A stretch of 64,000 nt of DNA, taken from Rhizobium rhizoryzae (GTDB taxonomy: Bacteria; Pseudomonadota; Alphaproteobacteria; Rhizobiales; Rhizobiaceae). Location of the stretch: contig NZ_CP049250.1 of assembly GCF_011046895.1 (NCBI RefSeq), forward strand, positions 744,001 to 808,000, given 5' to 3'. The position numbers and the translations under genes are program-made. The notes under the pieces were generated by a model that made no database searches, was not told the origin of the DNA, and saw only the letters and a list, made by a program, of their open reading frames with translations. Positions 27,362 to 36,724 of the stretch are shown here, piece by piece; position 1 is the first letter of the stretch, and each line of letters opens with the position of its first letter.

Positions 27362-28461
27362 GCACAGCCTCCGTACCCTTGCCCAACTGGATAAACTACG
27401 GATTGATTCCGCTGCTCAACCTGATTGTGGCCTTCTTCATTTCCGGCCTCGTGGTCTGGTGGATCGGTGAAAATCCGTTCACGGCGCTCCGCCTGCTCAT
27501 CGAAGGTGCGCTCGGTCGCGGAGACGCCATCGGGTTCACGCTGTTCTATACCACGAGCTTCATCTTCACGGGCTTATCCGTCGCGGTCGCCTTTCATGCG
27601 GGCCTGTTCAATATCGGGTCTGAAGGTCAGGCCTATATTGGTGGCCTGGGTGCGGCTCTCGTGGCGCTTGCGCTCGATCAATATGTGCCGTGGTATGTCA
27701 CCATGCCATTCGCCATCATGGGCGCGGCACTCTTTGGCGCGGGCTGGGCGTTCATTCCCGCCTGGTTGCAGGCCAAGCGCGGAAGCCATATCGTCATCAC
27801 CACCATCATGTTCAACTTCATCGGCGCGGCGCTGATGGTCTATCTGTTGGTGAACGTGCTGATCGTTCCGGGCAAGATGGCGCCGGAAACCCGCACCTTC
27901 CTGCCGGGTGGGCAATTGCCGAAGCTGGACTGGCTGATGGCGCTCTTCGGAGCGAAGCTCGGACCCGCACCGTTCAACGTCTCTTTCATCATCGCGCTCG
28001 TGATGTGCTATCTGGTCTGGCTACTGATCTGGCGCACGAAGCTCGGCTACGAGATGCGCACGCTCGGCATCAGCCCTTCGGCGGCGGTCTATGCAGGCAT
28101 TCCCTATTCGCGCACGGTCATCATCGCCATGCTGATTTCCGGCGGCCTTGCAGGCATGATGGCTCTCAATCCTGTCATGGGAGCATCGGCGCGCCTGCAG
28201 GTCGAGTTCGTCGGCGGTGCAGGGTTCGTCGGCATAGCGGTGTCATTGATGGGTCGAAGCCATCCGGTCGGCATCATCTTCGCGGCGCTGTTGTTTGGCA
28301 TTCTCTATCAGGGCGGCGCGGATCTCTCGTTCGAAATGCCCAATATCACGCGTGAGATGATCGTCGTCATCCAGGGTCTGGTGATCCTGTTTGCCGGTGC
28401 GCTGGAATATATGTTCCGGCCAGCGCTTGTGCATATCTACCAACGTTTGAAGCGGGCTTGA
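27358..28461 (+). CDS. Nucleoside ABC transporter permease 1
   Basis: Inner-membrane channel subunit of the branched-chain-amino-acid/ribose-type permease superfamily. About ten hydrophobic helices can be drawn, starting with YGLIPLLNLIVAFFISGLVV. The family pattern AGLFNIGSEGQAYIGGLGAA is near residue 80, and YEMRTLGISPSAAVYAGI near 231 is the cytoplasmic loop that contacts the ATPase. GAGGA lies ten bases before the ATG. It forms a heterodimer with the next gene's product. Confidence 0.92.
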   Translation: MSTASVPLPNWINYGLIPLLNLIVAFFISGLVVWWIGENPFTALRLLIEGALGRGDAIGFTLFYTTSFIFTGLSVAVAFHAGLFNIGSEGQAYIGGLGAALVALALDQYVPWYVTMPFAIMGAALFGAGWAFIPAWLQAKRGSHIVITTIMFNFIGAALMVYLLVNVLIVPGKMAPETRTFLPGGQLPKLDWLMALFGAKLGPAPFNVSFIIALVMCYLVWLLIWRTKLGYEMRTLGISPSAAVYAGIPYSRTVIIAMLISGGLAGMMALNPVMGASARLQVEFVGGAGFVGIAVSLMGRSHPVGIIFAALLFGILYQGGADLSFEMPNITREMIVVIQGLVILFAGALEYMFRPALVHIYQRLKRA

Positions 28462-28471
28462 GGAGGACGTC

Positions 28472-29443
28472 ATGGATTTCTTCGATATCGTCGTCAGCAT
28501 CCTCGGTTCGACCATACGCCTGTCGATCCCACTGCTGTTTACAGCACTCGCCGGATTGTTTTCCGAACGCGCCGGCATTTTCGACATCGGCCTTGAAGGC
28601 AAGATGCTGGCTGCCGCCTTCGCCTCCGCCTGTGTCGCCTATGTCACCGGCAATGCCTGGCTTGGGCTTCTGGGCGGCATTGGTGTTTCGCTGGTCTTCT
28701 CGCTGATCCATGGCTTTGCCTCGATCACCAATCGCGGCAACCAGATCGTGTCCGGCGTCGCGCTGAATTTCGTGGCTGCCGGATTGACCATTGTTCTGGG
28801 TCAGGCCTGGTTCGGCCAGGGCGGACGTACGCCGCAACTGACCGGTGAAGGGCGTTTTACGCCGATCATCCTGCCGTTCGTCGATGTGGTGCGCGATGTG
28901 CCGATTATCGGACCGCTTTATGCGAATGTGATTTCCGGCAACAACATCCTGACCTATCTGGCCTTTGCGGCGGTGCCGCTGTCCTGGTGGGTGCTGTTTC
29001 GCACGCGCTTCGGTCTTCGCCTGCGTGCCGTTGGCGAAAATCCGGGCGCTGTCGATACGGCGGGTATTTCCGTCACGTGGCTGCGCTATCGCGCTGTGCT
29101 GGTCGCCGGTTTCCTCTGCGGCTTCTCCGGCGCCTATCTCGCAATCGCGCAATCCGCCGCCTTCATCAAGGACATGTCTGCGGGCAAGGGCTATATCGCG
29201 CTGGCCGCACTGATCTTCGCCAAATGGAAGCCGGTGCCTGTCATGTTCGCCTGCCTGCTGTTTGGCTTCCTCGATGCCTTTGCCAACTTCATGCAGGGCA
29301 AGGCGGTTCCGGGCATTGGTGAAGTGCCGGTACAGATCTTCCAGGCACTGCCCTATATCCTGACCTGTATCCTGCTTGCAGGCTTTATCGGCATCGCACA
29401 TCCGCCAAAGGCTGGTGGCGTGCCCTATACGAAGGAGCGTTGA
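28472..29443 (+). CDS. Nucleoside ABC transporter permease 2
   Basis: Second channel subunit, 323 residues, mostly hydrophobic. It shares the pattern ERAGIFDIGLEGKMLAAAFA near residue 31 and the coupling loop GLRLRAVGENPGAVDTAGIS near 181. It starts 11 bp after the first permease with a GAGGAGG ribosome site. The pair of related permeases plus a two-domain ATPase and a BMP-type binding protein is the standard nucleoside importer layout. Confidence 0.92.
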   Translation: MDFFDIVVSILGSTIRLSIPLLFTALAGLFSERAGIFDIGLEGKMLAAAFASACVAYVTGNAWLGLLGGIGVSLVFSLIHGFASITNRGNQIVSGVALNFVAAGLTIVLGQAWFGQGGRTPQLTGEGRFTPIILPFVDVVRDVPIIGPLYANVISGNNILTYLAFAAVPLSWWVLFRTRFGLRLRAVGENPGAVDTAGISVTWLRYRAVLVAGFLCGFSGAYLAIAQSAAFIKDMSAGKGYIALAALIFAKWKPVPVMFACLLFGFLDAFANFMQGKAVPGIGEVPVQIFQALPYILTCILLAGFIGIAHPPKAGGVPYTKER

Positions 29444-29449
29444 GTTTCC

Positions 29450-29842
29450 ATGTCCCACGACCTGTTCGAAGCAGCGCGCGATGCCATGGCTCGCGCCTAC
29501 GCTCCCTATTCCAAGTTTCCGGTTGGCGCGGCAATCCGCGCCGATGATGGCAAGATCTATGTCGGCGCGAATATCGAAAACCTGTCCTTTCCGCAGGGCT
29601 GGTGCGCCGAGCCGACCGCCATAGGCAATATGGTGATGGGCGGCGGGCGCAGAATCGTCGAAATGGCGGTGATTGCGGAAAAGCTGGCGCTCTGCCCGCC
29701 CTGCGGCGGCTGTCGCCAGAAGATTGCAGAGTTCGCCGGTCCGGAAACCCGCGTCTATCTCTGCGATGAGGTGGGCGTGCAAAAGACCATGACGATGGAA
29801 GAACTGCTGCCCTTCTCGTTCAAGACCGAGATGCTCGGATGA
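29450..29842 (+). CDS. cdd: Cytidine deaminase
   Basis: Converts cytidine and deoxycytidine to uridine and deoxyuridine. The zinc site is visible: WCAEPTAIGN near residue 45 (Cys ligand plus catalytic Glu) and CPPCGGCRQKIAEF near 82 (two Cys). AYAPYSKFPVGAAI near residue 15 is the usual substrate-binding start. Its 130 residues match the short tetrameric class (Bacillus type) rather than the long E. coli form. The stop overlaps the next start (ATGA). Confidence 0.95.
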   Translation: MSHDLFEAARDAMARAYAPYSKFPVGAAIRADDGKIYVGANIENLSFPQGWCAEPTAIGNMVMGGGRRIVEMAVIAEKLALCPPCGGCRQKIAEFAGPETRVYLCDEVGVQKTMTMEELLPFSFKTEMLG

Positions 29843-30642
29843 GATCCGTCATTGACCTTCTCGTCGACCGCTTCAACGGGCTGATGCCCCGCCATGCCAT
29901 CGTGCTAGGCTCAGGCCTTGGCTCGCTGGTCTCCGGCATGGATGATCCGGTCCGGTTGTCCTATGCCGAACTGCCGGGCTTTCCGGCAAGCGGCGTGACA
30001 GGCCATGCGGGTGAACTGGTGGCCGGGATGCTGGGAAACCATCCCGTCGTCATGCTATCTGGTCGCGCGCATTATTATGAGCACGGCGATGCGGCAGCCA
30101 TGCGCTTCCCGATCGAAGTACTGCATGGCCTTGGCGTTCAATCACTTATCCTCACCAATTCGGCGGGCTCCGTGCGCGAAGACATGCCGCCCGGCTCCGT
30201 CATGCAGATGACGGATCACATCAATTATTCCGGCATGAACCCGCTGATCGGAACCGCCGGGGACAGGCGCTTCGTTGGCATGACCAATGCCTATGACGAA
30301 GGTCTTTCGACCGCGATCCGCAATGCCGCCATCCGCACGACAACGCCCCTTTTCCAAGGGGTCTATATGTGGTTCTCGGGCCCAAGTTTTGAGACGCCCG
30401 CGGAAATCCGCATGGCGCGTACCCTTGGCGCCGATGCTGTTGGTATGTCGACGGTGCCGGAAGTCATTCTGGCGCGCTATGTGGGCCTGAAGGTTGCCGC
30501 CTGCTCGGTGATCACCAATTACGGGGCGGGAATGACCGGTGCCGAACTGTCCCACGAGGAGACCAAGGAAATGGCGCCCAAAGGCGGTCAACGTCTTGCC
30601 GCCATTCTGAAGGATATGTTCAGCCAGCCGAGCCTTGCCTGA
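29839..30642 (+). CDS. punA: Purine nucleoside phosphorylase (trimeric, PNP family 2)
   Basis: Cleaves inosine, guanosine and deoxy forms with phosphate to free base and (deoxy)ribose-1-phosphate. Motifs: AIVLGSGLGSLV (phosphate loop) near residue 20, LSGRAHYYEHGD near 73, LTNSAGSVREDM near 109 and the base-binding segment GPSFETPAEIRMART near 180, then STVPEVILAR. Length 267 matches low-molecular-mass trimeric enzymes. It is coupled to cdd by a 4-bp overlap. Confidence 0.93.
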   Translation: MRSVIDLLVDRFNGLMPRHAIVLGSGLGSLVSGMDDPVRLSYAELPGFPASGVTGHAGELVAGMLGNHPVVMLSGRAHYYEHGDAAAMRFPIEVLHGLGVQSLILTNSAGSVREDMPPGSVMQMTDHINYSGMNPLIGTAGDRRFVGMTNAYDEGLSTAIRNAAIRTTTPLFQGVYMWFSGPSFETPAEIRMARTLGADAVGMSTVPEVILARYVGLKVAACSVITNYGAGMTGAELSHEETKEMAPKGGQRLAAILKDMFSQPSLA

Positions 30643-30743
30643 ACGACCTTCTCGCTCAAATTCATTCACGAACCCGCCATGGGTTGCGTCTAATCGATTG
30701 AAGGATAATTATGCATTCTCCGACCAACCCGGGAGGGATCACC

Positions 30744-31514
30744 ATGGAATTGCTGGGCCCGCGCGAGATTGCGGCGTTTGCGCTTTCGCTTCTGGATCTG
30801 ACCAACCTGCGTGACGATTGCGATGCATCCGCCATCGAGACACTGTGCAAGCGTGCGCAAGGGCCGAACGGAAATACGGCCGCCATCTGCATCTGGCCCC
30901 GTTTCGTAGCGCAGGCGCGGGGCATCCTCGGCACCAGCAATCCGGTTCGCATCGCAACGGTGGTCAATTTTCCGTCCGGCAATCTGCCCGTTTCAGAGGT
31001 CGTGGAAGAAACGCGCCAAGCTGTTGAGGACGGTGCGGATGAAATCGATCTTGTGATCCCCTACACCAAGTTTCTGGCGGGCGACGAGGCCTCTGTCAGC
31101 GAGATGGTACGCGCAGTTCGCGCCGCATGCCCGAATTCTTGCCTGAAGGTCATTCTGGAAACCGGCGAAATCAAGGATGCGGCTCTTATTCGCCGTGCCT
31201 CGGAGCTGGCGATCGCAGAGGGTGCGGATTTCATCAAGACCTCCACCGGCAAGGTGCAGGTCAATGCAACGCTCGAAGCAGCCGATATCATGTTGCAGGC
31301 CATTCGCGACAGCCGCAAGAAGGTGGGCTTCAAGCCCGCAGGCGGCATTTCAACTGTCGCCGATGCCGATCTCTACCTGCGTCTTGCGGAAACCATCATG
31401 GGTGCCAACTGGCTGATGCCGTCTACCTTCCGCTTCGGCGCGTCCGGTCTGCTGGACGATATCAGCGCCGTGCTGAGCGGTTCAACGTCTCCGCGCGCCT
31501 CCACCGGATATTGA
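30744..31514 (+). CDS. deoC: Deoxyribose-phosphate aldolase
   Basis: Splits 2-deoxyribose-5-phosphate into acetaldehyde and glyceraldehyde-3-phosphate. The Schiff-base lysine lies in GADFIKTSTGKV near residue 165, and KVGFKPAGGIS near 196 holds the second catalytic lysine. I choose the ATG at 30744 because GGGAGGG stands 6-7 bp upstream; an ATG at 30711 with AAGGA also fits and would add 11 residues. From 30744 it has 256 residues, close to E. coli DeoC (259). deoA follows 6 bp later. Confidence 0.93.
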   Translation: MELLGPREIAAFALSLLDLTNLRDDCDASAIETLCKRAQGPNGNTAAICIWPRFVAQARGILGTSNPVRIATVVNFPSGNLPVSEVVEETRQAVEDGADEIDLVIPYTKFLAGDEASVSEMVRAVRAACPNSCLKVILETGEIKDAALIRRASELAIAEGADFIKTSTGKVQVNATLEAADIMLQAIRDSRKKVGFKPAGGISTVADADLYLRLAETIMGANWLMPSTFRFGASGLLDDISAVLSGSTSPRASTGY

Positions 31515-31520
31515 TCGATC

Positions 31521-32831
31521 ATGCTGCCGCAGGAAATCATTCGTCGTAAACGCGACGGCCATGCGCTGTCTGAGGCGCAGATCCGCGCATTCATCAAGGG
31601 TCTGACCAACGAAAGCATTTCGGAAGGCCAGGTTGCCGCTTTTGCCATGGCAACCTTCTTCAGGGGAATGGATCGCGACGAGGTGATCGCACTGACGCTT
31701 GCCATGCGCGATAGCGGCGATGTGCTGAACTGGTCGGAAACCGGCAAGCCGATCGTGGACAAGCATTCGACGGGCGGCGTTGGAGACAATGTATCGCTGA
31801 TGCTGGCGCCGATCGTTGCCAGCTGGGGCCTGACCGTGCCGATGATTTCGGGACGTGGCCTAGGCCATACCGGCGGCACGCTGGACAAGCTGCAAAGCAT
31901 TCCGGGCTATCAGGTCATGCCAGGCACGGATGTGCTGCGCAAGGCGATCAAGGAGATTGGCTGCGCCATCATCGGCCAGACCGCCGATCTCGCTCCTGCC
32001 GACAAGCGGCTCTATGCCGTGCGCGACGTGACGGCGACAGTGGAATCCATCCCACTGATTACCGCCTCGATCCTGTCCAAGAAACTGGCCGCAGGCCTGC
32101 AAAGCCTCGTGCTCGATGTGAAGTTCGGCAACGGCGCCTTCATGCAGGAACTTGGCGATGCCGAGGCCCTGGCGCAGTCGCTGGTCGAGGTCGCCAACGG
32201 CGCAGGCGTGAAGACGTCGGCCATGCTGACGGACATGAACGAGCCATTGGCCGATGCTGCGGGCAATGCGCTGGAAGTCATCCACGCGATCGATTTTCTT
32301 CAGGGCAAAAAGCAAGGTACGCGTATCGAAACGGTTACCTTTGCCTTTGCAGCCGAGATGCTGTTGCAGGGCGGGGTGGCTGAAACGCTGGAAGACGGTG
32401 TCGAAAAGGCGCGCAAGTCGGTCTCCTCCGGTCGCGCGCTCGATACCTTCGCCCGCATGGTGCATGCCCTTGGCGGGCCGCAGGATTTCGTGGCGCATCC
32501 GCAGGACCACATGTTCCGCGCACCGTTCATTACCGCCGTCACGGCTCCCTTAAGCGGTTATCTTTCCGCGTGCGACACACGGGGACTTGGCCTTGCAGTG
32601 GTGGAACTCGGCGGTGGGCGCATGCGCGCCTCTGACGATATCGATCCACGTGTCGGGCTGGACCGCATTCTTCCGCTTGGCACACGGGTCGAAAAGGGTG
32701 AACCCATTGCCTATGTCCACGCGGCGGATCAGGAGAGCGCGGACCGGGTCGCGGCGCGGGTCGCTTCTCTCTACACGCTGTCGGACGTACCGGTACTGAC
32801 ACGTCCGCCGGTGCTCAAGACGATCGGCTGA
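31521..32831 (+). CDS. deoA: Thymidine phosphorylase
   Basis: Converts thymidine or deoxyuridine to base and deoxyribose-1-phosphate. The family signature is [19 protein letters not shown] near residue 80 (phosphate site). [15 protein letters not shown] near 113 and the conserved [11 protein letters not shown] region follow. Its 436 residues match E. coli DeoA (440). It is the last gene of the nucleoside operon. Its stop codon abuts the stop of the convergent glycosyltransferase-like gene with no gap. Confidence 0.95.
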   Translation: MLPQEIIRRKRDGHALSEAQIRAFIKGLTNESISEGQVAAFAMATFFRGMDRDEVIALTLAMRDSGDVLNWSETGKPIVDKHSTGGVGDNVSLMLAPIVASWGLTVPMISGRGLGHTGGTLDKLQSIPGYQVMPGTDVLRKAIKEIGCAIIGQTADLAPADKRLYAVRDVTATVESIPLITASILSKKLAAGLQSLVLDVKFGNGAFMQELGDAEALAQSLVEVANGAGVKTSAMLTDMNEPLADAAGNALEVIHAIDFLQGKKQGTRIETVTFAFAAEMLLQGGVAETLEDGVEKARKSVSSGRALDTFARMVHALGGPQDFVAHPQDHMFRAPFITAVTAPLSGYLSACDTRGLGLAVVELGGGRMRASDDIDPRVGLDRILPLGTRVEKGEPIAYVHAADQESADRVAARVASLYTLSDVPVLTRPPVLKTIG

Positions 32832-33596
32832 TCAGGCGCTGGCCACGAGATCGAGGATCTGGCGTTCGGAGATCTCCTTGCGATTGCGCACCTGCCAGTG
32901 AACGAAGGCGGTATCCGGCTTCGTTTCCTTCGCCCGATAGCCCTCGCCAATATCGCCCTGCTCGAGAATGCGGTTCCAGCGCTGCTCGAGCGCGGTAAAC
33001 TGCATGCCGGCGCGGAAGCAGGAAATCCCGAGATAATTCTGGTCCAGTCTGTAGAAGCGGGGAAGAATGGCGAGGCGCATCGCCATGACATAGGTTCTGA
33101 TCTCAGGAAAATGCTGGTATGCCGCCATCATGCCTTCCCGGGTATAGGCGATGACGCCCGAATTGAAGACGCGGGGACTGCGATCCGCCGTGCGTGGCGG
33201 CGTCGCGTGAAAGAAGGCGCTGCCGAACGCTGCCCAACGCATGTCGTTGCTATGGCGGATGGGCGATTTACGGCCTTTTCGCAGCTGGGGCTGGGCCAAT
33301 TCCTCTACCATGCCGATGTGGTTGACGGCGGTGGTCAGGATTTCACCGGAGGCATTGTCCTTGGGAAACACATCTGCATCAACGTAGATCACGCGATCAT
33401 AGTTGTGAAAATCCGGGTCCCAGACAGGACGAACCGCATGATAATATTCGGCATATTTGCCGGTGAAGAAGGTCGGGTTTTCCTCGAAGAAGTAGTCGGC
33501 GCCATGCCGGTCGGCATAGTCCCGGAACAGACGACGGCTCAGGCGGGCATAGTCGGGAACCTCGCCCTTCCAGAACTGATAGATCAAGGTCTTCAC
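32832..33596 (-). CDS. Glycosyltransferase-like protein (GT-A fold)
   Basis: A 254-residue soluble protein. NYDRVIYVDADVFPKDNASG near residue 70 looks like the DxD metal/nucleotide-sugar site of GT-A enzymes (GT8-like), and the N-terminus KTLIYQFWKGEVPDYARLSR and DYADRHGADYFF agree with that fold. There is no membrane segment. The GTG start at 33596 has AGGGG seven bases upstream. Sugar donor and acceptor cannot be told. It is not clearly linked to its neighbours. Confidence 0.6.
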   Translation of the reverse strand: MKTLIYQFWKGEVPDYARLSRRLFRDYADRHGADYFFEENPTFFTGKYAEYYHAVRPVWDPDFHNYDRVIYVDADVFPKDNASGEILTTAVNHIGMVEELAQPQLRKGRKSPIRHSNDMRWAAFGSAFFHATPPRTADRSPRVFNSGVIAYTREGMMAAYQHFPEIRTYVMAMRLAILPRFYRLDQNYLGISCFRAGMQFTALEQRWNRILEQGDIGEGYRAKETKPDTAFVHWQVRNRKEISERQILDLVASA

Positions 33597-33639
33597 GCCA
33601 TACCCCTGCAGTGCTTCGCCCCATCGGCGATATCACTCC

Positions 33640-34389
33640 TTACCCATTGGCCGGGGAATCGTCCATCTTTGGATGTACGCGCTGCGGTTCAGGCTTTGCC
33701 GAGACGAAAGATCGAGCCACCAGGGCGCAACCGACGGCCCAGGTGGCGCCCGCACACCAGCCGCCCAAAACATCGGTCGGATAATGCACGCCGAGGAAGA
33801 TACGACTGAGACCGATAATCAGCGTCAGGAACAGCGCTGCAGCGATCATGAAGAGACGCGTCGCTCTCGTCGTCTGCGTTCGGGCCAGAAGCGCTCCCAG
33901 CGTGAGATAGGTCACCGCGGAGAGCATGGCGTGACCGCTTGGAAAGCTTAAGTCCCGCACATCGACAAGATGCGGCACGATATCGGGACGAGGCCGCGCG
34001 ATGATGACTTTTAGCGCAGTACTGACAAGCCAACCGCCCAGGATCGAACAGGCGGTAAAGATCGCAATCCTGATGCGACGGGAAATGACAAGATAGGCCG
34101 TTGTCAGCAGGGTCATCAGCGAAAGCACCGTGACGCCGCCCAGACTGGTGATGTCCTGAACGGCATGGGTCAGCCAGTAGGGCCCGATCGTCTCTCCCAG
34201 ATCGCCTGAGCGACGAAGCGCCAGCAGGATCGCCTCGTCGAGCGCGTGCGTATCGCCTTCCACAACCTCGCCTGCCAGCATGGCAAACAGCAGCGCACCG
34301 CCCGTCAGAATGCCGAAAAAAACAAGAGTCGTGAGTTCGAAGCGCTTCAGACGATCAATCAGGGATTGGGCATAGCGTAAGTTCGTCAT
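33640..34389 (-). CDS. PAP2-family membrane phosphatase
   Basis: A membrane phosphatase acting on phosphatidic acid, undecaprenyl pyrophosphate or similar lipids. All three PAP2 motifs are visible: KVIIARPRP (KX6RP), PSGH and SRIFLGVHYPTD (SRX5HX3D). About six membrane helices are predicted. I start at ATG 34389; a GTG at 34395 is in frame two codons earlier. The tail after the last helix is charged (AKPEPQRVHPKMDD). The substrate is not deducible. Confidence 0.9.
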   Translation of the reverse strand: MTNLRYAQSLIDRLKRFELTTLVFFGILTGGALLFAMLAGEVVEGDTHALDEAILLALRRSGDLGETIGPYWLTHAVQDITSLGGVTVLSLMTLLTTAYLVISRRIRIAIFTACSILGGWLVSTALKVIIARPRPDIVPHLVDVRDLSFPSGHAMLSAVTYLTLGALLARTQTTRATRLFMIAAALFLTLIIGLSRIFLGVHYPTDVLGGWCAGATWAVGCALVARSFVSAKPEPQRVHPKMDDSPANG

Positions 34390-34404
34390 AGGCACTCTGT
34401 TGCC

Positions 34405-35220
34405 TCAGATGGCGGGAATGGAGCGACGGGCCTGATCAAGGCTTGGGGGTGCAACGCGACGGTAACGGGCCTCGACGAAGCCATAGATACCGAAACAGGC
34501 CAGACCAACACCGATCGCGAGATAAAGCACGCCACCCAAGGGTAATTGACGAACCCATGTCAAGGCGTCGGCCATGCTTCCCGCCTGGTCCGGATCAACC
34601 ATGAAAGCCGCATAGAGAAAAAATACTGCAATGATCAGGAAGACGATACCCTTGGCGACGAGACCATAAACGCAACAACTGTCCAGCGCGGGATGCAAAT
34701 TGGCGTCGAAGGCCAGATAGCGATGGTAGCTGCGTCGGATGCCTTTGACGATGTGGGCTGCACCAGCACCAAGGATGCAGAGACCAACAATCCCGACCAG
34801 ATAGCGACCGTAGGGTTGCTGCATCAACCATGCGGTCCAACTGGAAGAGCCACCACCAGATTCGCCCCTCCTCATCATCAATGCGTGTGTCACGGCAAAT
34901 AGAGCCAGACCGCTATAGGTAATGGCGCTGATCAACAATCCGGCCCTGACCACGTAGCCCTTCAGGTCAGCCGGATGGTTATCCGCATTGGCAAGCGACT
35001 GGGCCAGCCGCCAAACAATGAATCCAATGAGACAGAGGCCGATAAATCCGAGCCAGATACGACCAAATGGCTGAGACAGCACCATTTGTAGTGCGGATTC
35101 AGAATCCGGGCTACCGCCACCGATACTGCCAAGGACCGCCATCATTCCCACGAGAACATAAACCAGCCCGCGTGCAGCATAGCCTGCTCTTGCCATCCAT
35201 TCGAATTTTTCGCTGCCCAT
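34405..35220 (-). CDS. DUF1206 membrane protein
   Basis: A 271-residue membrane protein built of three related units of about 75-85 residues, each with two helices: ARAGYAARGLVYVLVGMMAV, then VVRAGLLISAITYSGLALFAV and YGLVAKGIVFLIIAVFFLYA. This triple two-helix layout is typical of DUF1206. Function is unknown. It lies 9 bp upstream of the PAP2 gene on the same strand, so they are likely co-transcribed. A strong hairpin separates it from the upstream group. Confidence 0.85.
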   Translation of the reverse strand: MGSEKFEWMARAGYAARGLVYVLVGMMAVLGSIGGGSPDSESALQMVLSQPFGRIWLGFIGLCLIGFIVWRLAQSLANADNHPADLKGYVVRAGLLISAITYSGLALFAVTHALMMRRGESGGGSSSWTAWLMQQPYGRYLVGIVGLCILGAGAAHIVKGIRRSYHRYLAFDANLHPALDSCCVYGLVAKGIVFLIIAVFFLYAAFMVDPDQAGSMADALTWVRQLPLGGVLYLAIGVGLACFGIYGFVEARYRRVAPPSLDQARRSIPAI

Positions 35221-35240
35221 GGGTCCAATCTTTCAAAGGA

Positions 35241-35269
35241 AGAGGCCCGTCAACGCGTGACGGGCCTCT
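35241..35269 (-). terminator. Hairpin terminator after the DUF3618 operon
   Basis: AGAGGCCCGTCA and TGACGGGCCTCT form a perfect 12-bp stem with a 5-nt loop. On the minus strand TTCCTTT follows. It lies between the DUF3618 gene end and the DUF1206 gene start. Confidence 0.7.
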
Positions 35270-35306
35270 GTTGTTTCATGACGAAGACATAACGGGTGAC
35301 CCACGC

Positions 35307-36308
35307 TTAATGCGGGCGTGGCGCCGACCCATTGCTCGGGGTGCGGAACTGGCGCGCCTCTTCGACAATGCGGTCTTTCGCAGCATCATGGACGTCAGAA
35401 ACAACAGCGGCTGCGGTGTGCGAGACCTCCGTTGCCACGGCTTCCGCCTTGTCCATGGCGTGAGACGCTTCTGCCGCCACCTTGCCTTTCACGTCATCGG
35501 ACAGTTCGCCCATCAGAGCGTCCTCGCGCTCTGTCCGAGGAAGCGCAGCGCCAATGGCCGCGCCGACAGCGAAAGCGAGAGCGCCACCCACAAGCGGTTG
35601 ATCACGAAACTGGCGAAAGATCGTTTCATTGAGAGCCTGTGCCGAATCCCGGACAGAAGCGCCCATGTCCATCGTCGTGCGGCCTGCGCTGCGTCCCGCC
35701 TCCGAAACGTGGTGACCAGCACGGGCAGCCGAATGTTTGAGATCCTGCCAGGATGCAGCGACCCAGCCTGAGGCTTCGTCGAACAGGCGTCCGGTCTCGT
35801 CCCGGATATCGTGGATCTGCCGACCTGTTTTATCCGCGAAGCCGCGATAGGTCCTCCCAGCCTCATCCGTAAAGTGTCCGGCACGATTTCCTGCAGCATC
35901 GGACATTGCCCTGAATTTCGCGCCTGCCTCATCCGTAAAGTGGCTGTAGCGACTTTCACCGATCTGCTCGACAGGGCCTGTGCGGCGTATTGTGCCGGTC
36001 ACGGGTACCAGCGGATGCTCTTCCGACTTTCCGAGATCCGATTGAGCCGAAGGTTTCTGGCCGGACATGAGCCAGGCCAGGCTAACACCCATCAGGGCCA
36101 CAGGGATCGGGTTCGATTTCATGGAGTCGGTGAGGTTCGAGAGAAACTCCGCGCCGCCACTCCCCTTCGCGTACGCGATTGCTTCATCGACAAGCTGACC
36201 GGGAGACATGCGGTTCTGGATCTCGTCGAGCTTGGCGTTGATGCGCTGGCGATCCTGTTCGATTTCGCGCTCGATCTCTTCCGGGGTGCGTTCCGTGGAA
36301 TAGGCCAT
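35307..36308 (-). CDS. DUF3618 protein with apolipoprotein-like amphipathic repeats
   Basis: A 333-residue protein. The N-terminal DUF3618 segment is RTPEEIEREIEQDRQRINAK, followed by MSPGQLVDEAIAYAKG and a short hydrophobic helix (PIPVALMGVSLAWLMSG). Residues 120-185 hold repeated 11-residue-type units: HFTDEAGAKFRAMSDAAGNR, HFTDEAGRTYRGFADKTGRQ, then IRDETGRLFDEASGW, which form amphipathic helices. A second hydrophobic stretch (GGALAFAVGAAIGAALP) follows, then alanine/valine-rich helices. It probably lies along the inner membrane. Start and stop overlap the holin-like gene (TAATG). Confidence 0.8.
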   Translation of the reverse strand: MAYSTERTPEEIEREIEQDRQRINAKLDEIQNRMSPGQLVDEAIAYAKGSGGAEFLSNLTDSMKSNPIPVALMGVSLAWLMSGQKPSAQSDLGKSEEHPLVPVTGTIRRTGPVEQIGESRYSHFTDEAGAKFRAMSDAAGNRAGHFTDEAGRTYRGFADKTGRQIHDIRDETGRLFDEASGWVAASWQDLKHSAARAGHHVSEAGRSAGRTTMDMGASVRDSAQALNETIFRQFRDQPLVGGALAFAVGAAIGAALPRTEREDALMGELSDDVKGKVAAEASHAMDKAEAVATEVSHTAAAVVSDVHDAAKDRIVEEARQFRTPSNGSAPRPH

Positions 36309-36724
36309 TATGTTCTCTCCTTCAGCACCTGAACATCGCGTTGCAGGGAATGGGTCGTGCGGTCGAGGTTCATCGAGCTGCCCTTCAACACAGCGAGGCC
36401 GCGCGAAATCATGCCCCAGCCAATGACGGCGACGACGAGACCCACAACCACAGCTGCGATGGCGTCTGCATTGCGTTCAGCAAAGCCCATTGAAAGCAGG
36501 AGGGCCGAAAGCCCGCTGACGACTGCTGCAAGCAAGACGCCGATGGCACCGATAGCAAACACGAGGCCTGCCGCCATCATCTCGACGCCTGTCATGGCCT
36601 TGGAGACTTTTTCAGAGGCCTCTGCTTTCGCCAGATTGATCTCTTTGCGAAACAGGCCGGACACATCGCCCACGAGGCCAGTCAGAAGTTCAGACAAGGG
36701 GCGGTTTTCAACGGGATTAGACAT
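36308..36724 (-). CDS. Holin-like membrane protein (Phage_holin_3_6 / DUF1469 type)
   Basis: Starts at ATG 36724 with AGGAG seven bases upstream; 138 residues. The N-terminal amphipathic segment SELLTGLVGDVSGLFRKEIN precedes two strongly hydrophobic helices (about 46-70 and 82-105) with a short turn. This is the pattern of the bacterial family named after phage holin 3_6, which is chromosomal and not lytic as far as known. It overlaps the upstream gene by 8 bp and the DUF3618 gene by 1 bp, so the three form a tight unit. Confidence 0.8.
   Translation of the reverse strand: MSNPVENRPLSELLTGLVGDVSGLFRKEINLAKAEASEKVSKAMTGVEMMAAGLVFAIGAIGVLLAAVVSGLSALLLSMGFAERNADAIAAVVVGLVVAVIGWGMISRGLAVLKGSSMNLDRTTHSLQRDVQVLKERT

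Noticed and set aside
28367..29782. 471-codon leftward frame across permease 2 and cdd
   Set aside because: Antisense shadow of two well supported genes; composition typical of antisense GC-rich frames.
36308..36724. Holin-like gene as evidence of a prophage
   Set aside because: The family is named for a phage protein but is a common chromosomal membrane protein; no other phage gene is nearby and it overlaps ordinary envelope genes.
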